This document shows positions 44,601-56,457 of a stretch of DNA of 64,000 nucleotides, in pieces. Within the stretch, counting starts at the first letter, position 1; every line of letters starts with the position of its first letter. Location: the NCBI GenBank assembly GCA_033964015.1, contig CM066914.1, forward strand, positions 15,269,637 to 15,333,636, written 5' to 3'. A model generated the notes under the pieces. It was given only the letters and a program-made list of their open reading frames with translations. It did not search any database and was not told where the DNA came from. The translations under genes were made by a program, and so were the position numbers. Origin of the DNA: Scolanthus callimorphus. Taxonomy: Eukaryota; Cnidaria; Anthozoa; Actiniaria; Edwardsiidae.

Positions 44601-47600
44601 ACCGAGAAAACACTAAAATAATTATTGTCACAAAATACAAAAATATTCTCTGAAATTGAAAGAGTCAGTTTAAAGAAAGAAGTACGGAAAATTTCATTGG
44701 ATTACGATAAAGGATTGCTGAGATATGAACGAATTAAGATGGCAAAATTAGTATGTTTGAAAAAAGATTGAGGTAAACCGATTTCAAAAGAGTCAGATTT
44801 TCTTATGTAAGCTGTAATTACAATCCACGAATATCTTTGCAATCCTACATCGAAATGACCTCAAATTTTCACCATGTCAAGTTGAAAACATTCTTTACAA
44901 ATTTGACTTGCTATTTTTATTTAATTTGTGATATTATATTTTTGATGTTTTTGGTGACCATGTCCCTTTAATGCCTTTGATTGGTTCTGTACACCATAAT
45001 CTAGGCGATCATCTTTTGTGTATTTAGGGCCTAAAATTCAAAGTGCTGACCGGGACTAATTCATTAGCATAAGGCAGGTGTTTCATGCTTCAAAAGAAAT
45101 CAACTTTAGAGCAATCCTAACACTACCAAATAGCTGAATGCAGATTTTCCTTCCAGAAAAGGTTGTATTTCAATTTTGCAGATGTTTTTATAATTCTGAA
45201 TAGCAGTTTGTTTGAGGATTGATTTTTATTTAACTTCCTAATTCTGTTTATTGTTTCTTCTTCTTCTTGTTTGACATTTTTGCCTAATATTATTTGCCTG
45301 GTTTGCAACACATATTTTTTCTTCTTAAAAATATTTCACTGGCGAATGATTAATCTGCTGAATAAGACTGTGCTCCTTAAAAATGTAGAATTAGATAGAT
45401 TTTTAGAAGTACTATGTAGGATAAAATAATTGATCTTTCAAATGTAAAAAGGTTAACATATTGTAACCTGTAAGCATTCAGTTTTGCAAGTTGCTATGAA
45501 AAAAGCTTAATGCACAAGAATAAAAACACTGAAAATGGCCAAAGATTAGTTAAAGAACAAAATTATATTTTGTTCCACAGCATTAACATCTGACAGAACC
45601 AACCAAATGACGAAAACTCACAATGATCTGGATGCAATTCTTCAGCTTCTCCAAGAGGTAAGTTACTAAGGATCAAACAGGGATGTCAACTCTCCTGGTT
45701 TTGCTGGGAGTCTCAAGCTTTTTTGCTTCGTCTCCCGGGAAAAATTCAAGATGACTGCCATACATTTACTGTATTTCTCCTATGAGAATTTCAGGAAATT
45801 TTCGCCATTTCAAGGCAGTCTCCAGATTTTTGAAGTCCTGGGCTTGATGTCCCTGATGAAATAGGTTTTCTTGTTGTGTGTTTATGGTTAAGCACAGAAC
45901 TAAATGATATTGTGTCATCTTTTTCAGCTTCTTTAATGTAAGAGACTAAGATTTAATGCTAAAAACGGTTTGCACTAAAATGTACTTTGTGGACTATTCA
46001 TTGAAAGCTTTATCATACATGTAATGTCTTGTATTGCTTCGGTTTTGCAGAAAGAAAAAGATCTGGAGTTGGCAGCAAATATTGGCCAAGTATGTTTTGC
46101 AATCCCCTTATCTTTCTATAGGAACTAGTGACCTGTTTTAGTGACACACATGCTTCATTATGAATGATAAGAATGATAAGTATAATTACTCAAGTGAAAT
46201 TCTTTGCGCTGATTGGTATAGAGTCTCTTGTTAAAATTACCTACCAGTGACTATAACATTGGAAGCATTGGGACTGTGTACAACAGTCGTGTTATGGTCC
46301 TGAAACAATCCAACAAAAATAATTTGTTTTTGTCTAAAAATCTTGAGTCACTTGATCAGCAATTATGCTGAAACAATAAGTCACCTCAGGCTCTGTGAAT
46401 ATTATTCAGCACTTTGATGCATTGCCCAAATTTGGTCATTGAAACTCCAATCTGTCTTCTTCACAATTTATGACATATATCCTGCAATAATATTATCTGT
46501 TACTTAATTATATGGGCAAAATTTGAAGTGTAACTTGTAAAAAAGTGTATTGTTTATTTGTTTGCTCAAGTTGTGTTTTTACTTTGATCTTACACTGTTG
46601 TAATGTTGTTTTGTTTTCATGTATTCAGTCTCTACTGGAAAGAAACAAGCACCTCATGCAGAAAACTGAGACCATGGAGCAGTACTTGGAGAAATCATTT
46701 GACCAGGTACAATGTTTATGTCACTTTACAGGCTACCGGGAATTGGTAGGAATACCCTTGAATTGGTAGGAATACCCTTGAATGTGGTCTATTACAACTC
46801 ATGTCACAGTTAAAATGTTAGAATCACCTCAAATGGGCAGTTTAATAAGATGGGTTACACCTCCAAGAGTCATCCCTCATACTGTCACTGTTATCCTAAT
46901 TTCCTCTTTTGGCTTGACAGCCACCAATTTTAAGTAAGGAGTTTAATTTTCCATTGTATTTAGCTTGTTTGTTTTCAATCATTAGGAGGATCAGCTTCGC
47001 CATGAGATAGTGATGAAGAATGAACTGCTGCAGAAGTTTCTTAAAGACCAGGAAGACTTGTTTTATGACCAGGAACATCCTGAAGATGAACTCAGAAGGT
47101 TAGCTGCTGTGTAACTTTGTTTGAAAATTGAAATATACAACTGAAAATAATATTTGTTAAAAGTTTGACACAGTCACCTACAACTTATGGTTTTAATCAA
47201 CCAACCCAAATCTGTATGGGACATGTCATGCCAAAATGTCCTGGCTAATCTTGGCCTATTACATACAAGAAAGACAGAACAAACCTATGGACAGAGACAT
47301 AGGTTTTACCATGACAATGACATTGTCAGTTTTTTTTTTGCAATGACATTAGGCCCATGACATAGCCCATATAGCTGGTGTATTACTTAAGATCCTTGTA
47401 CATTATACACAGTTCTGATGGTTCATGCAAGGACGATTCTATCTCTTCTCTTCGTGATAAGTGTAATCTACTGGAACAGAACAATTCCCATCTCATCCTT
47501 GAGGTAAGATGACATGCAAGGCCTGTTTGAAGGCAGTGCCACAATGGCATTGAACCAAATAAAATTCAGCTCAATGGAAGCACTGCAGTGGTTTTAGACC

Positions 47601-50600
47601 TCAAGCAAAATTGTTTTGGTTTGACTGCAGCATGGCAGATCTATGTGTGTGGTTGAGCCAGTGTCAGAAAAATGTGTTGATGCTGTGTTATCATCACATT
47701 GATTAAAATATGTTGGTTAGACACCGAAATTGGCACAGTGTCTTTGAGGGTCTAATTCTCCCTGATAAACTCCTTACTTGCATTTACTGCACAATTTATA
47801 TAATAATGAAAAGAACCTGTGCCTGTATTTTGGTACTCAATAAAGGAAACTCTTTTCCATAGGCTTTGAAGCTCAAAGAGAACACTGCAGCAGAGGAGCA
47901 GAAAGAAAGGCAGCTTGTTGCTGACTGTGTTCGTCAAATGAGTGAGTTGATAATGCCTATGATTAATTTCTGTGAGAAGGAAATTTGTATTTATGGTTTA
48001 CTACTAAAATGTAAGTGCAATAAAAGTTGGGAGCTGACTCCCCAGATTTGTCACTGGGTCCCAACATTGTACTGGTATTCTAGTGACCGTAAGCACAGAC
48101 ATGGGTGGTCACTGCCAGATGGTTCATTACATCCTTACTTGTTTGTTAATGTCCCCCTGGAACTGGGTAGGGTAGTGAAGGCGAGATGAGAACTTGGTTT
48201 ATTTTCTCATCTGAAGATGGGAAACACAGAAGAACAAAGTTCCTCACAATTTGAAGCAGTTTTGAGCACAACTGGAACAGAAATAAAATTCCAGAAGAAT
48301 GCTAAGCGAACTGTGCTCCAAGCCTGAGGCTACTTGCTTGTTTGTTGCAGTGGAAGCAAAGGAGCACATAACGACACTGACAGATGAGATTTCTCATAAA
48401 GCTGAGGACAATGTTAGACAGCAGGTACTATGGGGGAACTGTACAGGATAGTTTTAGAAACAAACCACCAAGGATTATATCTGACCTTGAGTCTCACGAC
48501 ATCTGACCTTGAGTCTCCAGACATCTGACCTTGAGTCACCAGACATCTGACCTTGAGTCTCCAGACATCTGACCTTGAGTCTCCAGACATCTGACCTTGA
48601 GTCTCCAGACATCTGACCTTGAGTCTCCAGACATCTGACCTTGAGTCTCCAGATCAAATGTTTACATCTTGTTGCTACCCAGTCATTTGGGAGGTTACCA
48701 TTGTTTTACATACTTACATGCGCCCATGTGTGAAAAAAAATGAACAATTGTATCCTCACATCAAATGATCTGTATTGGGTGGCAACAATGTAAACTATGT
48801 TAGTGGATTAGGTCTATTATAATTACCAGGGTTTTTTTAAATATATATAAAAACCTGGTACAAATCGGCATCTGGAAATTAACATATTCCAAAAGTCAAC
48901 ACCAGGGCCTGAAATTAAGATTAAGAAATCCAATGTAAAATGCTGGTCTCCAAACCTTTTATTTAATTTATTTCATTTTTGAATTAAGAATGCAAGTGAA
49001 ATAGTATGGTGCCAGGAGCAGTAATAGATCATGATTGATTATCATTGTTGAGGGAAAAAACGGTTTGAAAAAGAAAAAATGTATATTATTATCCTTCAAG
49101 TAATTCAATCTACAAGTTATTATGTGTTTCATGGCCTCAATCTTTCCTGATCCTATGTAATCCAATATTCAGAATAATTATTGCAGCCATAAGAAGTATT
49201 ACCTATGATATTGTGGCTTCTAGTGATATCATGCTAGATATACCTTCAATCTTTCAAGTACATAATAGGCATTGCGTTGTGTTATTATTTTTAAGTGGTT
49301 TTGTTTGGTTTTGCTTCAGGAAGAAATCTCTCAGCTGATAAGTACAGTAGTGGACCTACAGAAACGCCACCGACAAGTACGCATGCTCACATTTTTCGTT
49401 TTATTTTGACCTTTACTTTTAACAGTTTAATAGACTTAGGCCTAATTCATACGTCGACCTTTTGCCATGTCAATTCTAATTGGGACTAAGGTCGACTTGA
49501 ATTTAATAGAAATCGTCTCCGATTCAGACGTCGATCCGTAGTCCGCCGATCTCAATAAATAAAATTGAGCCTACGAGCAGTCGATCTGTGGCGGCCGTAC
49601 AAGATAAACATTGCGTGAGCAATTATAATTGACGCACGAAGAGGAGCGATGTTTGAATCAACGCCGATCTTTAGTCGTTTCGAGCGACACAAACGGTCGT
49701 TTTCATCTTGGCGTCGCTCTTAATTCAGTGGCTGATTCATACGTCGATCTCCTCATGCGCTTACTACAAATAATTAGAATTGACGCGGCAAAAGATCGAC
49801 GTATGAATTAGGCCTAACCCATTTCTGTTGTTTATTATTTCTGTTGCTTATTATTATCTTACTGTTTTGTAGCTGTCATCTGATAACGAAGAACTACAAA
49901 CTCTGCTGTCCGTGTCCCAGGTCCACCAGGATAACCTACAAACTAAGGTAACATGATGCACATAATACTACTAAGATCTGCAGCTTGATAACATCCCTAG
50001 ATTCCACCTGGGTGCAATATTGGTAGCTAAATGTATTCTTATTTTTCAGGTGCAAGATTTGGAGCAGAAATACCATGAATGTTTTGAGATTCTTATGGAA
50101 AATCAGCAAGAGATGAAATCTATCAACAAAAAAATAGAGTAAGTAGAACCTCCATTGTAGTACTATTCAGGGAACATGGACTGGGAGGGGCTATAGGCAC
50201 TTTTCCAGACTTTTTTCTGCCGAAAATGTCTTGCATTTAGACTTAATACTATCGTGATAAATTCTTCATTAAAAGCCACACCACTGGACCTTCATACTCA
50301 ATTAAGATGTATTGATTGTTTTGTGATCCTCTTTGTAATAGAACTCCCCACAAGCCATGGAAGCATCAGGCGGAGCTTCTGGTTCTTCTTTGCATGTAAG
50401 TTACCCAACACGGCTAGTTTAATGTTTTTTTTATTTCGACTGGGAAGAGATTGATGGGATTAATTTGCAGTTTATTGAATAGTGTCGACCTCGTCTGGTC
50501 CCTGACAAAGGTACCTTTCCGTTTTAACCACAGGATTCGAAAGGCTCTATCGCTTGTGAGATCGAGGAGAGTGTCAAGAGAGACCTGGCTCATATACACG

Positions 50601-53596
50601 AGAAAAGGTCGGTACAGACTTTGATTATAGTAGTAGCTGATTTAGGCAAACCATAGGAGTCTAATCACCCGCTTGCCAGTACTCCATCCCTTTGGCTTTT
50701 GGTGTCACGTTAGTCTGACAAGCCGTGTCTCTGATATCCCTGACAGACTGGAGTCATAAGAATTGAGACCGGAAAAATTAACGCTGCGAATCACCACAAC
50801 CAGGAGTCCAGTACTAGGAGTAATAATTTTGTATTAGTGTCCTCAGTATAAATTGGTTAACTGTAGGTCTCTGTTCAATTTATGGGAAATGTGTTTTTAA
50901 AAGTACTGAGACACTTTTCTGGTGCTGATTGGAAGCGATTTGTGAGGTTCTTAGTAATGGACTCTTCCCACAACCAATTCCTAGCATCCCAGTTTTTTTT
51001 ATTGCGCACAGTCACACCGCCTTTCCTCTTTCTGTTGTACAGGCACATGGTATGGAAAAAGTCTTCAGTAACTCCATATAATCTATCTGTAATAACCCAC
51101 GATTCTGTATCGTCTCTGTAATTCAGGTTGAACTTGGCGCGTGTCCTCCAAACAGTACGTAACATCAACGCCTCACGAAACAGGAAACCCAAAAAGACCT
51201 CCCTTCCCCAAGCCAAGCGAGGCACTACTACTACTGTGGGGAGTGGGGAGGGGTTTAATTTTACTCCAGCCCCAGGAATCGCTAGCACTCCGTCCGATCC
51301 ATCGCTCAGCTCGTCAGATGAGGGTGCGGCTGGCTTGGGTAAGTAGTGCCTATTATTTGAGTTTTTTATTAAGCGTGCATGAAGTAAGAGGTACAAAATC
51401 TGATCAGCGTGGTCTTTAGACACTCGAATGTCTGTTAGTGTTGTGATTTAGCCATACGAAATAAGGGACGTTTAGTTAGTTGACGATTTGCCACCTGACT
51501 CGAAATGCCAAAATGATGGCATCGCCCATGATTTGTGTGTTAAAGAATCATCCCGAATTTGTAAAAACAGATCTTTGGATTTGTTACTCGAGAAGGAAGG
51601 TTTTAGAATCGGGAATCCAGTGTGCGCTGTATCAATAAAGAAAATAGTCAAGAGAAAAATTATGTAACATTGTGAAAAAAGGTATTACAGTTGGTGGGGT
51701 AGGCATAATACTGAATAAACTTTATTTTCTCTACAGACTCAAGGCTTACATATGGAAGGCGATCTTTCAGGAAGCCTGAGAAACTACAGATTGTCAAACC
51801 TATGAAAGGTAAGCATCAATTCAATCTTTTTTGCTGTCCGTCTCTACTCCGATTTGCGAGGAAGTCAGATTTGCAACGGACAGGCCACATGTGTTTGACG
51901 ACAGCGCTCCTCTTGGTTTACCACACGTGATCCAAAAGACAAATTCATCAGATTAAACACTTGTGTTATGATGCCGCTCATGCTATGATGCTGTATTTTA
52001 GGTTCTGTTACCCTGCATCAGTGGAAAAAGCTGGCCTCACCCACCATGAACCTGCAGGAGACACGCCCAGGGGTACATGTCAAAGGGGAGGTTAAGGGTG
52101 CTGCAAGTGTCCCGCCAGAGGCTAGTGATCCGGAGACTGATGAAGATGAAGATGCGCCTATAATGATGCGGTCCAGCCAACCAAGGTTCTCCACCCATTC
52201 TGGGGACCACGCCCCTGCTTCCAGTACCCCTCTACCGATCCCCAGCCAACAGCAGGAAACCCCTAGTCGGAGGATGGACCCTCCTAGGTCACTAGCCTTA
52301 ACGTCTATTGTCAGTGAGCATGGTATCAGTGCAGGGTCTCGCCGGGATTCCGCCACATCTAGCATATTAGCTCAGCTTCTACTCTCTCCTTCCTCCTCCG
52401 CCCCTGATCGCTCCTCTGTCGGGCAGGTACTAGCTAACGTGCTGCAGAAAGCAAGCGAGGAGGCATCTGTCAAGGAACCCAAGCGCGCAGAATCACTACG
52501 CAACCTGGCGAACTATTTCAACGAGAAGCAGCGTTCTGCAGAGCCACACGAGAGCACGATACCTGAGGACGATAGCCCACCTGTCTCCCCTCCATCTGTA
52601 CCTCTCCCTCCTGCAAGCATGACCGGGAGCATCTTCAGTAGGATTCTTGGCTCAAGTGCCATGAATATTGGTCTTCAACAGCCCAAGCCCATAACAACTA
52701 TGGCGTCCACTACAGCTAATGTTAATACAACGAGCTCTACCCCTGAGCTAGGCAGGCCTGCTGGGTTTGGCCGCACCGCTAGCGGTAGCAACCTGAAGGG
52801 ATTGATCACTAGCAGCGCGTCATTACCGGAGAGCGACAAACGCCAAAGCTTGGATATCTCAGTAGGGAACATCAGTGCGTTCACACCTAATCTTTACACT
52901 GATACTACCACTACTAGTCTGCCGACCTTGAGACGGCGTGCAAGTAGCGGTGACCTGAAGGAGATGGCATCCAACAGTGACCCCATACCGGTGGGTGCGG
53001 TGGGAGGAGGAGCGGGCTTCGGTGGGCGGCTCATGCGGAGTTCTAGCAGTGGCAACCTACAGGACCTATCTCAGATAGCCCAGGCTCAAGATAATAGCTC
53101 TTCGCCGAGTCCCGGGAATAGCTCAGGGGTGGGGTTCTTTGGCCGTCTACGCCGGAGACCAAGTCTAGGGAGTCTGACGGACATTATTCAGAAGTCTAAT
53201 ATCGGGGCAATCTCTATAACAGGGCCGCCACGAATCCAGCGGTCCTCCAGCATCGACTCCGCCGCAGTATTCCAAGCAGGGCAGTCGCCTCCTTCACCTA
53301 CACGGTTTGAGGAGACTTCCGGGACTTTCTTCCCTCCCGCCGCCATCCCGCCCGCACCCGCCTCTACCGGTTTTTTCTCAGGAGCTCGACTTAGTTCTCT
53401 AGCCGGAGTGCGAGGATTGTGGTCTAAGGGCGCGGCTCAACCTCAGCCGCCCGTCCCCCCTCCACAGGGGATTTCTCGCTCCGAGGAGAGACTTGAGCGC
53501 GTGAATAAAGCGTTTGCATTAGAGGACTTTGGCGGGATGGGGCTGATGACATTCTTCGGAAATTCGAGGACAAACAGTTCAAGCCCGCCCAAGTAA
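35637..53596 (+). CDS. TRAK: TRAK/Milton trafficking kinesin-binding protein
   Basis: TRAK/Milton links kinesin to mitochondria. Exons: 35637-35799 (candidate first), 41581-42096, 45581-45657, 46051-46089, 46629-46706, 46986-47098, 47413-47503, 47863-47941, 48351-48424, 49320-49376, 49873-49947, 50050-50138, 50342-50395, 50534-50607, 51127-51338, 51737-51808, 52002-53596; about 1152 residues. HAP1-type coiled coil: LTPEQVQETLKYF, QMTKTHNDLDAILQLLQE, KEKDLELAANIGQSLLERN, ERQLVADCVRQM, VLQTVRNIN; then the TRAK C-terminal start RKPEKLQIVKPMKGSVTLHQW. The 531-residue last exon is Ser/Pro-rich with five R-x-x-S motifs. The exon ending at 50138 leaves the wrong phase unless the A-run at 50128-50134 is one base longer. 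The first exon is chosen only because its phase (1) and ATG fit the acceptor at 41581; exons from 45581 on are secure. Confidence 0.88.
37014..37165 (+). other. possible TRAK-locus 5' exon B (acidic module)
   Basis: One frame, open into a phase-1 donor (TCAG|GTGATG at 37165), reads EETEEGLPETRDAGG, then EEEIVKTLPFRLQAALQ. This resembles the end of the candidate first exon (GVIENLSERMQENLFAG) and the module at 39.2 kb (EEEAIVDALPLRMQEFL). It lacks an ATG, so it is either an alternative internal exon entered at an acceptor near 37013 or a decayed duplicate. Confidence 0.35.
37228..37448. repeat. inverted-repeat element with 'gagccgttcctaatgcaaat' arms
   Basis: The left end 'atgagccgttcctaatgcaa' and right end 'ttgcattagggacggctcat' pair in reverse. 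A shorter relative at about 37604-37704 has the same arms. Both are in the long intron before TRAK exon 41581. Confidence 0.75.
38309..38552. repeat. MITE-like element with 'cagtctcgtacccagacg' ends
   Basis: 'cagtctcgtacccagacg' at the left and 'cgtctgggtacgagactg' at the right, with 'gggatagttt' / 'gggacagttt' direct repeats inside. Confidence 0.75.
39074..39253 (+). other. possible TRAK-locus 5' exon C or small separate gene
   Basis: Open frame from an ATG, MGRNHIVKTSMMPAMSCIK, followed by the acidic module SSSESSEEEAIVDALPLRMQ and a stop whose TAA lies inside AATAAA (39249-39254). The acidic part resembles exons near 35.7 and 37.1 kb. No good donor follows, so it may be a terminal exon or a broken alternative first exon. 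Confidence 0.35.
40343..40558. mobile_element. inverted-repeat element with 9-bp target duplication
   Basis: Ends 'tagactgcttgcagcccctt' and its inverse 'aaggggttgcaagcagtcta', flanked by perfect 'cccacttgt' (40334-40342 and 40559-40567). Inside, a 58-base direct repeat ('tgtaaacaaattgaagcgcg' onward) occurs twice. Non-autonomous DNA transposon, probably of the Mutator-like type given the 9-bp duplication. Confidence 0.82.
43311..45858. repeat. three dispersed copies of a 'gggatgtcaactctcc' repeat in TRAK intron 2
   Basis: Related 150-180-base stretches at about 43311-43470, 44062-44215 and 45680-45858, each running from 'gatgtcaactctc' through 'ctcccgggaaaaa' and 'tttactgtatttctcc' to 'gaagtc.tggg.ttgatgtccct'. 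All have the same orientation. A weak relative lies near 60826. Confidence 0.7.
44586..44970. repeat. MITE-like element with 'taaagggacatagtcacc' ends
   Basis: 'taaagggacatagtcacc' at the left pairs with 'ggtgaccatgtcccttta' at the right (one mismatch). About 385 bases, AT-rich, non-coding, in TRAK intron 2. Confidence 0.8.
48478..48655. repeat. 22-bp minisatellite, eight units
   Basis: Units of 'acatctgaccttgagtctcc' plus 'ag', with few variants, in the TRAK intron after exon 48351-48424. Open frames over it are by-products. Confidence 0.92.
49434..49817. repeat. MITE-like element with 'ttaggcctaattcatacgtcg' type ends
   Basis: The left end (49435 on) 'taggcctaattcatacgtcg' followed by 'ccttttgcc' and 'gtcaattctaatt' is matched in reverse at the right (to 49816). 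About 380 bases; internal copies of 'cgtcgat' are also inverted. It lies between two TRAK exons. No clear target duplication. Confidence 0.8.
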
Positions 53597-53647
53597 CACC
53601 TGGGTATAGGTTGCTGTAATTAATGTAAAATAGAATTCAATGATGGA

Positions 53648-53653
53648 AATAAA
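53648..53653 (+). terminator. TRAK poly(A) signal AATAAA
   Basis: AATAAA 52 bases after the TRAK stop codon, in 'tggaaataaacc'. Suitable for the 3' end. Confidence 0.6.
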
Positions 53654-55089
53654 CCATTAGGTAAAACGTTTGGCTGTTGGGTTTTGTGTGGCTCTAAAAG
53701 GCTGAAGTAGGTTGTTAAATTTATCCAAAATGTCGAGTTAAAAAAATACCTATTTTTCATTTTGTAAGTAGTAGTCTGTAAATTCTTAAGTTTGAAGAAA
53801 GGTTTATGAATTTAATAATATTTAATAATATATGACTTACCGAAGATTGTCATTACAAGCTAGGATGTCATGTTGGTTTAGGAACCTTTAACATCGAGCA
53901 GTTTTCAGGACCGCTTATGCATTGAAAGCCATTTAGGCAATAATTTATCACTTGTCAATGGACCAGTATTGCTCACCAGCATATGGTTGCGCGCGGTTGT
54001 TTGTTTTAACTGCATCCGAATAAGTGCGTGATGTCGGTAGGTTATGAAGTACCTGGACATGGTCTATTGCGGTTAGAACAGGCATCGAGCTATAAATCTG
54101 GGTACACAGTAAGTGACCAGTTTAATCATTTACAATCTCTTGTGGTCAGTTCCGCGCTTCGTGGGTTTATTATAAGAGTAATGATTTATATCGCAGTATT
54201 TATTTTTGATGCTCAAACATTTATGTTAAGTTCAACATGGTATAAAATAAAAATGGAAAATTAAATGATTCGCGTTTGTCGTGTGCTTGATCTTGACATA
54301 TCGGGGTCTTGTATTACCTGGGCACTTACGAGTCAAGAGACCCTTTCCGCTTGAGCGGGATCCTTGTGGCTCGTTACCCCTATTGCCATTCAAGTGAGCA
54401 AAATCTTTTTGTTAAGCTCGATCTTTAATATTTATGTGACCAGGCCGTGCGCTTCCCCCTTGCTTGCGTTACCTCGTTCTCGAACCCAGAGTTCCCTCCC
54501 AGAGCCCTGCATTTTCTGCGCATGCGTCGCCAAATCATGATCAAGTTGAAATATATAAGTATAAAACATGATCATTGTAGGTTAAATTTTATCAATATGA
54601 GTTGGCTGGACTTCTCCTCTCGTGATCATTGTATATAGTTTGTAGATAATGTAAATAATATAATAATAATTGTGCTTTTTATCACATTGAACGTTTACAT
54701 GTAAACTTAAGCTTATGTACAGATCACTCTGGATAAATTGATTTGCAGGTCATTTACTACTGATCTAATCATTACCAGATGGATCTTCACTCAGGCCTCC
54801 ATGAATTTTTAATCTGCGTCTATACAAATTGCAACTTCAATTCCCTAGAACGTATAACCACTGCGAAAAAAAAAACTTTTGGGGAAAAAGCGACAAAATA
54901 GAGTTTATGATTCAGACATTTGGCAGCTGATAATCGACTTCCCAGAAATAAGATGAGAAGTAGTTAAAGATTTCTGTAAGTCCTGTATCAGTGACACACC
55001 AAAAAAACGACACTTCCAGAAATTCAGTAAACAGGCAAGCACAGGTAATTCTAATCCTGTGTTTGAGGCTCAAATACCTTTTTACTTAC
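53654..55089. other. intergenic stretch after TRAK
   Basis: AT-rich sequence without a recognised gene. Around 54475-54540 a fragment resembles one arm of the Mutator-like MITE ('tctcgaacccagagttccc' and 'tgcgcatgcgtcgcc'). Confidence 0.35.
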
Positions 55090-55597
55090 CAGTCATGTAC
55101 AAGATGTGCTTCATCCACCACAATGCATCTTACGCGCTCTTGAAAGTGGGAGGCCTTCAGTAGCTCCTTAGTTTTTTTTATCAATAAGAAGCTCCGGGTG
55201 GGAAAACATTAACTGTAACGTTTTGTCTTGTGCCAAAGCCTGCATTACTTCTTTTGTTCCATCGAGAACTGTGGCATGAATGTTTTTTAATTTTGTGATT
55301 TGGTCGGTCATAAGGGCATTCAGTGGAGAAACCACGATAATGATAGATGGTCCGTCGCTTGCAGGCTGCGCCGACGATTGTGCACTTAAAAAATGATCAA
55401 AAATGTCTCCCAGCAAATGAAATACTAGCGACTTGCCAAATGACGTGGGAAGTATACCCAATACATCTTTTCTCTCTAGTACACCTCGAATTATTTCCTT
55501 TTGTTCCTTTTTCAAGGCGAAGCCTTCGGGTTTTTGCTGTTTCTTGAGAGCGTATCGAATTGCATCCTCAAAATGAGTTTCAAACTCAAAGGACTGC
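55090..55597 (-). pseudogene. RecQ-like DEAD/DEAH helicase exon remnant
   Basis: The minus strand reads FEFETHFEDAIRYALKK, then a helicase motif I GILPTSFGKSLVFHLLG (Walker A-like GKS), IIIVVSPLNALMTDQI (motif Ia), MFSHPELLID, and in a shifted frame VRCIVVDEAHLVHDW (motif II, DEAH). The frame breaks twice: at an A-run near 55173-55182 and again just before motif II. It ends at a good donor (55090/55089). RecQ-like helicases of this kind are common, often as fragments, in cnidarian genomes. No following exon was found, so this is probably a broken copy; sequence errors could account for the shifts. Confidence 0.65.
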
Positions 55598-55785
55598 TGT
55601 CTTTGTCATGTTTTGTATGACTTGAACTCTACTTTTTTTTCGTTCGGGATCGTTTTGCTAGTAAGGGTAGAATGATCAATATCTGGGTTACGTTTTGGTG
55701 AATCAAAACTGCCGAATGAACTTCGGTAAAGTTTTCCGAGCATGCGCTCTAAAATCAGTGCTGCCAGATTTTGGCAGCAGCGAAG

Positions 55786-56001
55786 CATTCTCGTTCCCAG
55801 AGCTCCCCAGCTCCTCGCAGGGGAGGCTCTGGGGACATCCACTTGAGGGCCGTCACTGATTGGTTGATTTTGAGTGTTGGAGCATGCGCTGAAAGGTCTT
55901 TCTCTCAGCGGCTCTGTATTAAATCTCGCGCATGCGTCAGTGGCTGTCACCAGAGCCTCCCCGCGAGGTTACGAGCCGGGGGAGCTTTGGGTTCGAGAAT
56001 G
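55786..56001. mobile_element. Mutator-like MITE with 9-bp target duplication
   Basis: Inverted ends 'cattctcgttcccagagctc' and 'gagctttgggttcgagaatg', flanked by perfect 'gcagcgaag' (55777-55785 and 56002-56010). Interior with 'gtcactgattggttgatttt' and 'ctcagcggctctgtatt'. A second, degenerate copy in the opposite orientation follows at about 56020-56250. Confidence 0.87.
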
Positions 56002-56457
56002 GCAGCGAAGTGGAGTTTCCCAGAGCCCATAATTTGGCGACGCATGCGCAGAAAATGCAGGGCTCTGGGAACGAGATTGGTCACCGCGGGGGAAGCAATG
56101 GTGACAGCCATTGACGCATGCGCGAAATTCGATACAGAGTCGTTCTTTCTTCGCATGCCCAAGCGTCCAAAATCAGCAAAGGCCCTCAAATCGATGAGCC
56201 TCCCCTCTGAACAGATGAGCGGGGGAACTCTGGGTATGAGAATGGCGTGACCTCCATCCCTTGGCCTGGTCATATTACTTGTAAGCCGAAGATAACTAAC
56301 CCAAACCCCAGTGCGCTACGAATGAATTCGCTGGGTTGGAGGTGTTTTAAAATTGGATTTGTAGTATGTTTCATTAGCATCTATAGAACGAAGCTATATA
56401 AATGATAATGACTAACTGTCCCAAGGGATCAGAAATGGCTGATTGCATTTTTAAACC

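Noticed and set aside
50254..50454. Frame reading ELPTSHGSIRRSFWFFF as the TRAK exon at 50342
   Set aside because: Its phase does not fit the next exon. The frame NSPQAMEASGGASGSSLH does, and its composition suits the protein.
52018..52365. Reverse frame opposite the TRAK last exon
   Set aside because: Shadow of the long coding exon; no family match.
55771..56273. Long open frames on both strands
   Set aside because: They cover the Mutator-like MITE copies, whose GC-rich inverted arms happen to be open.
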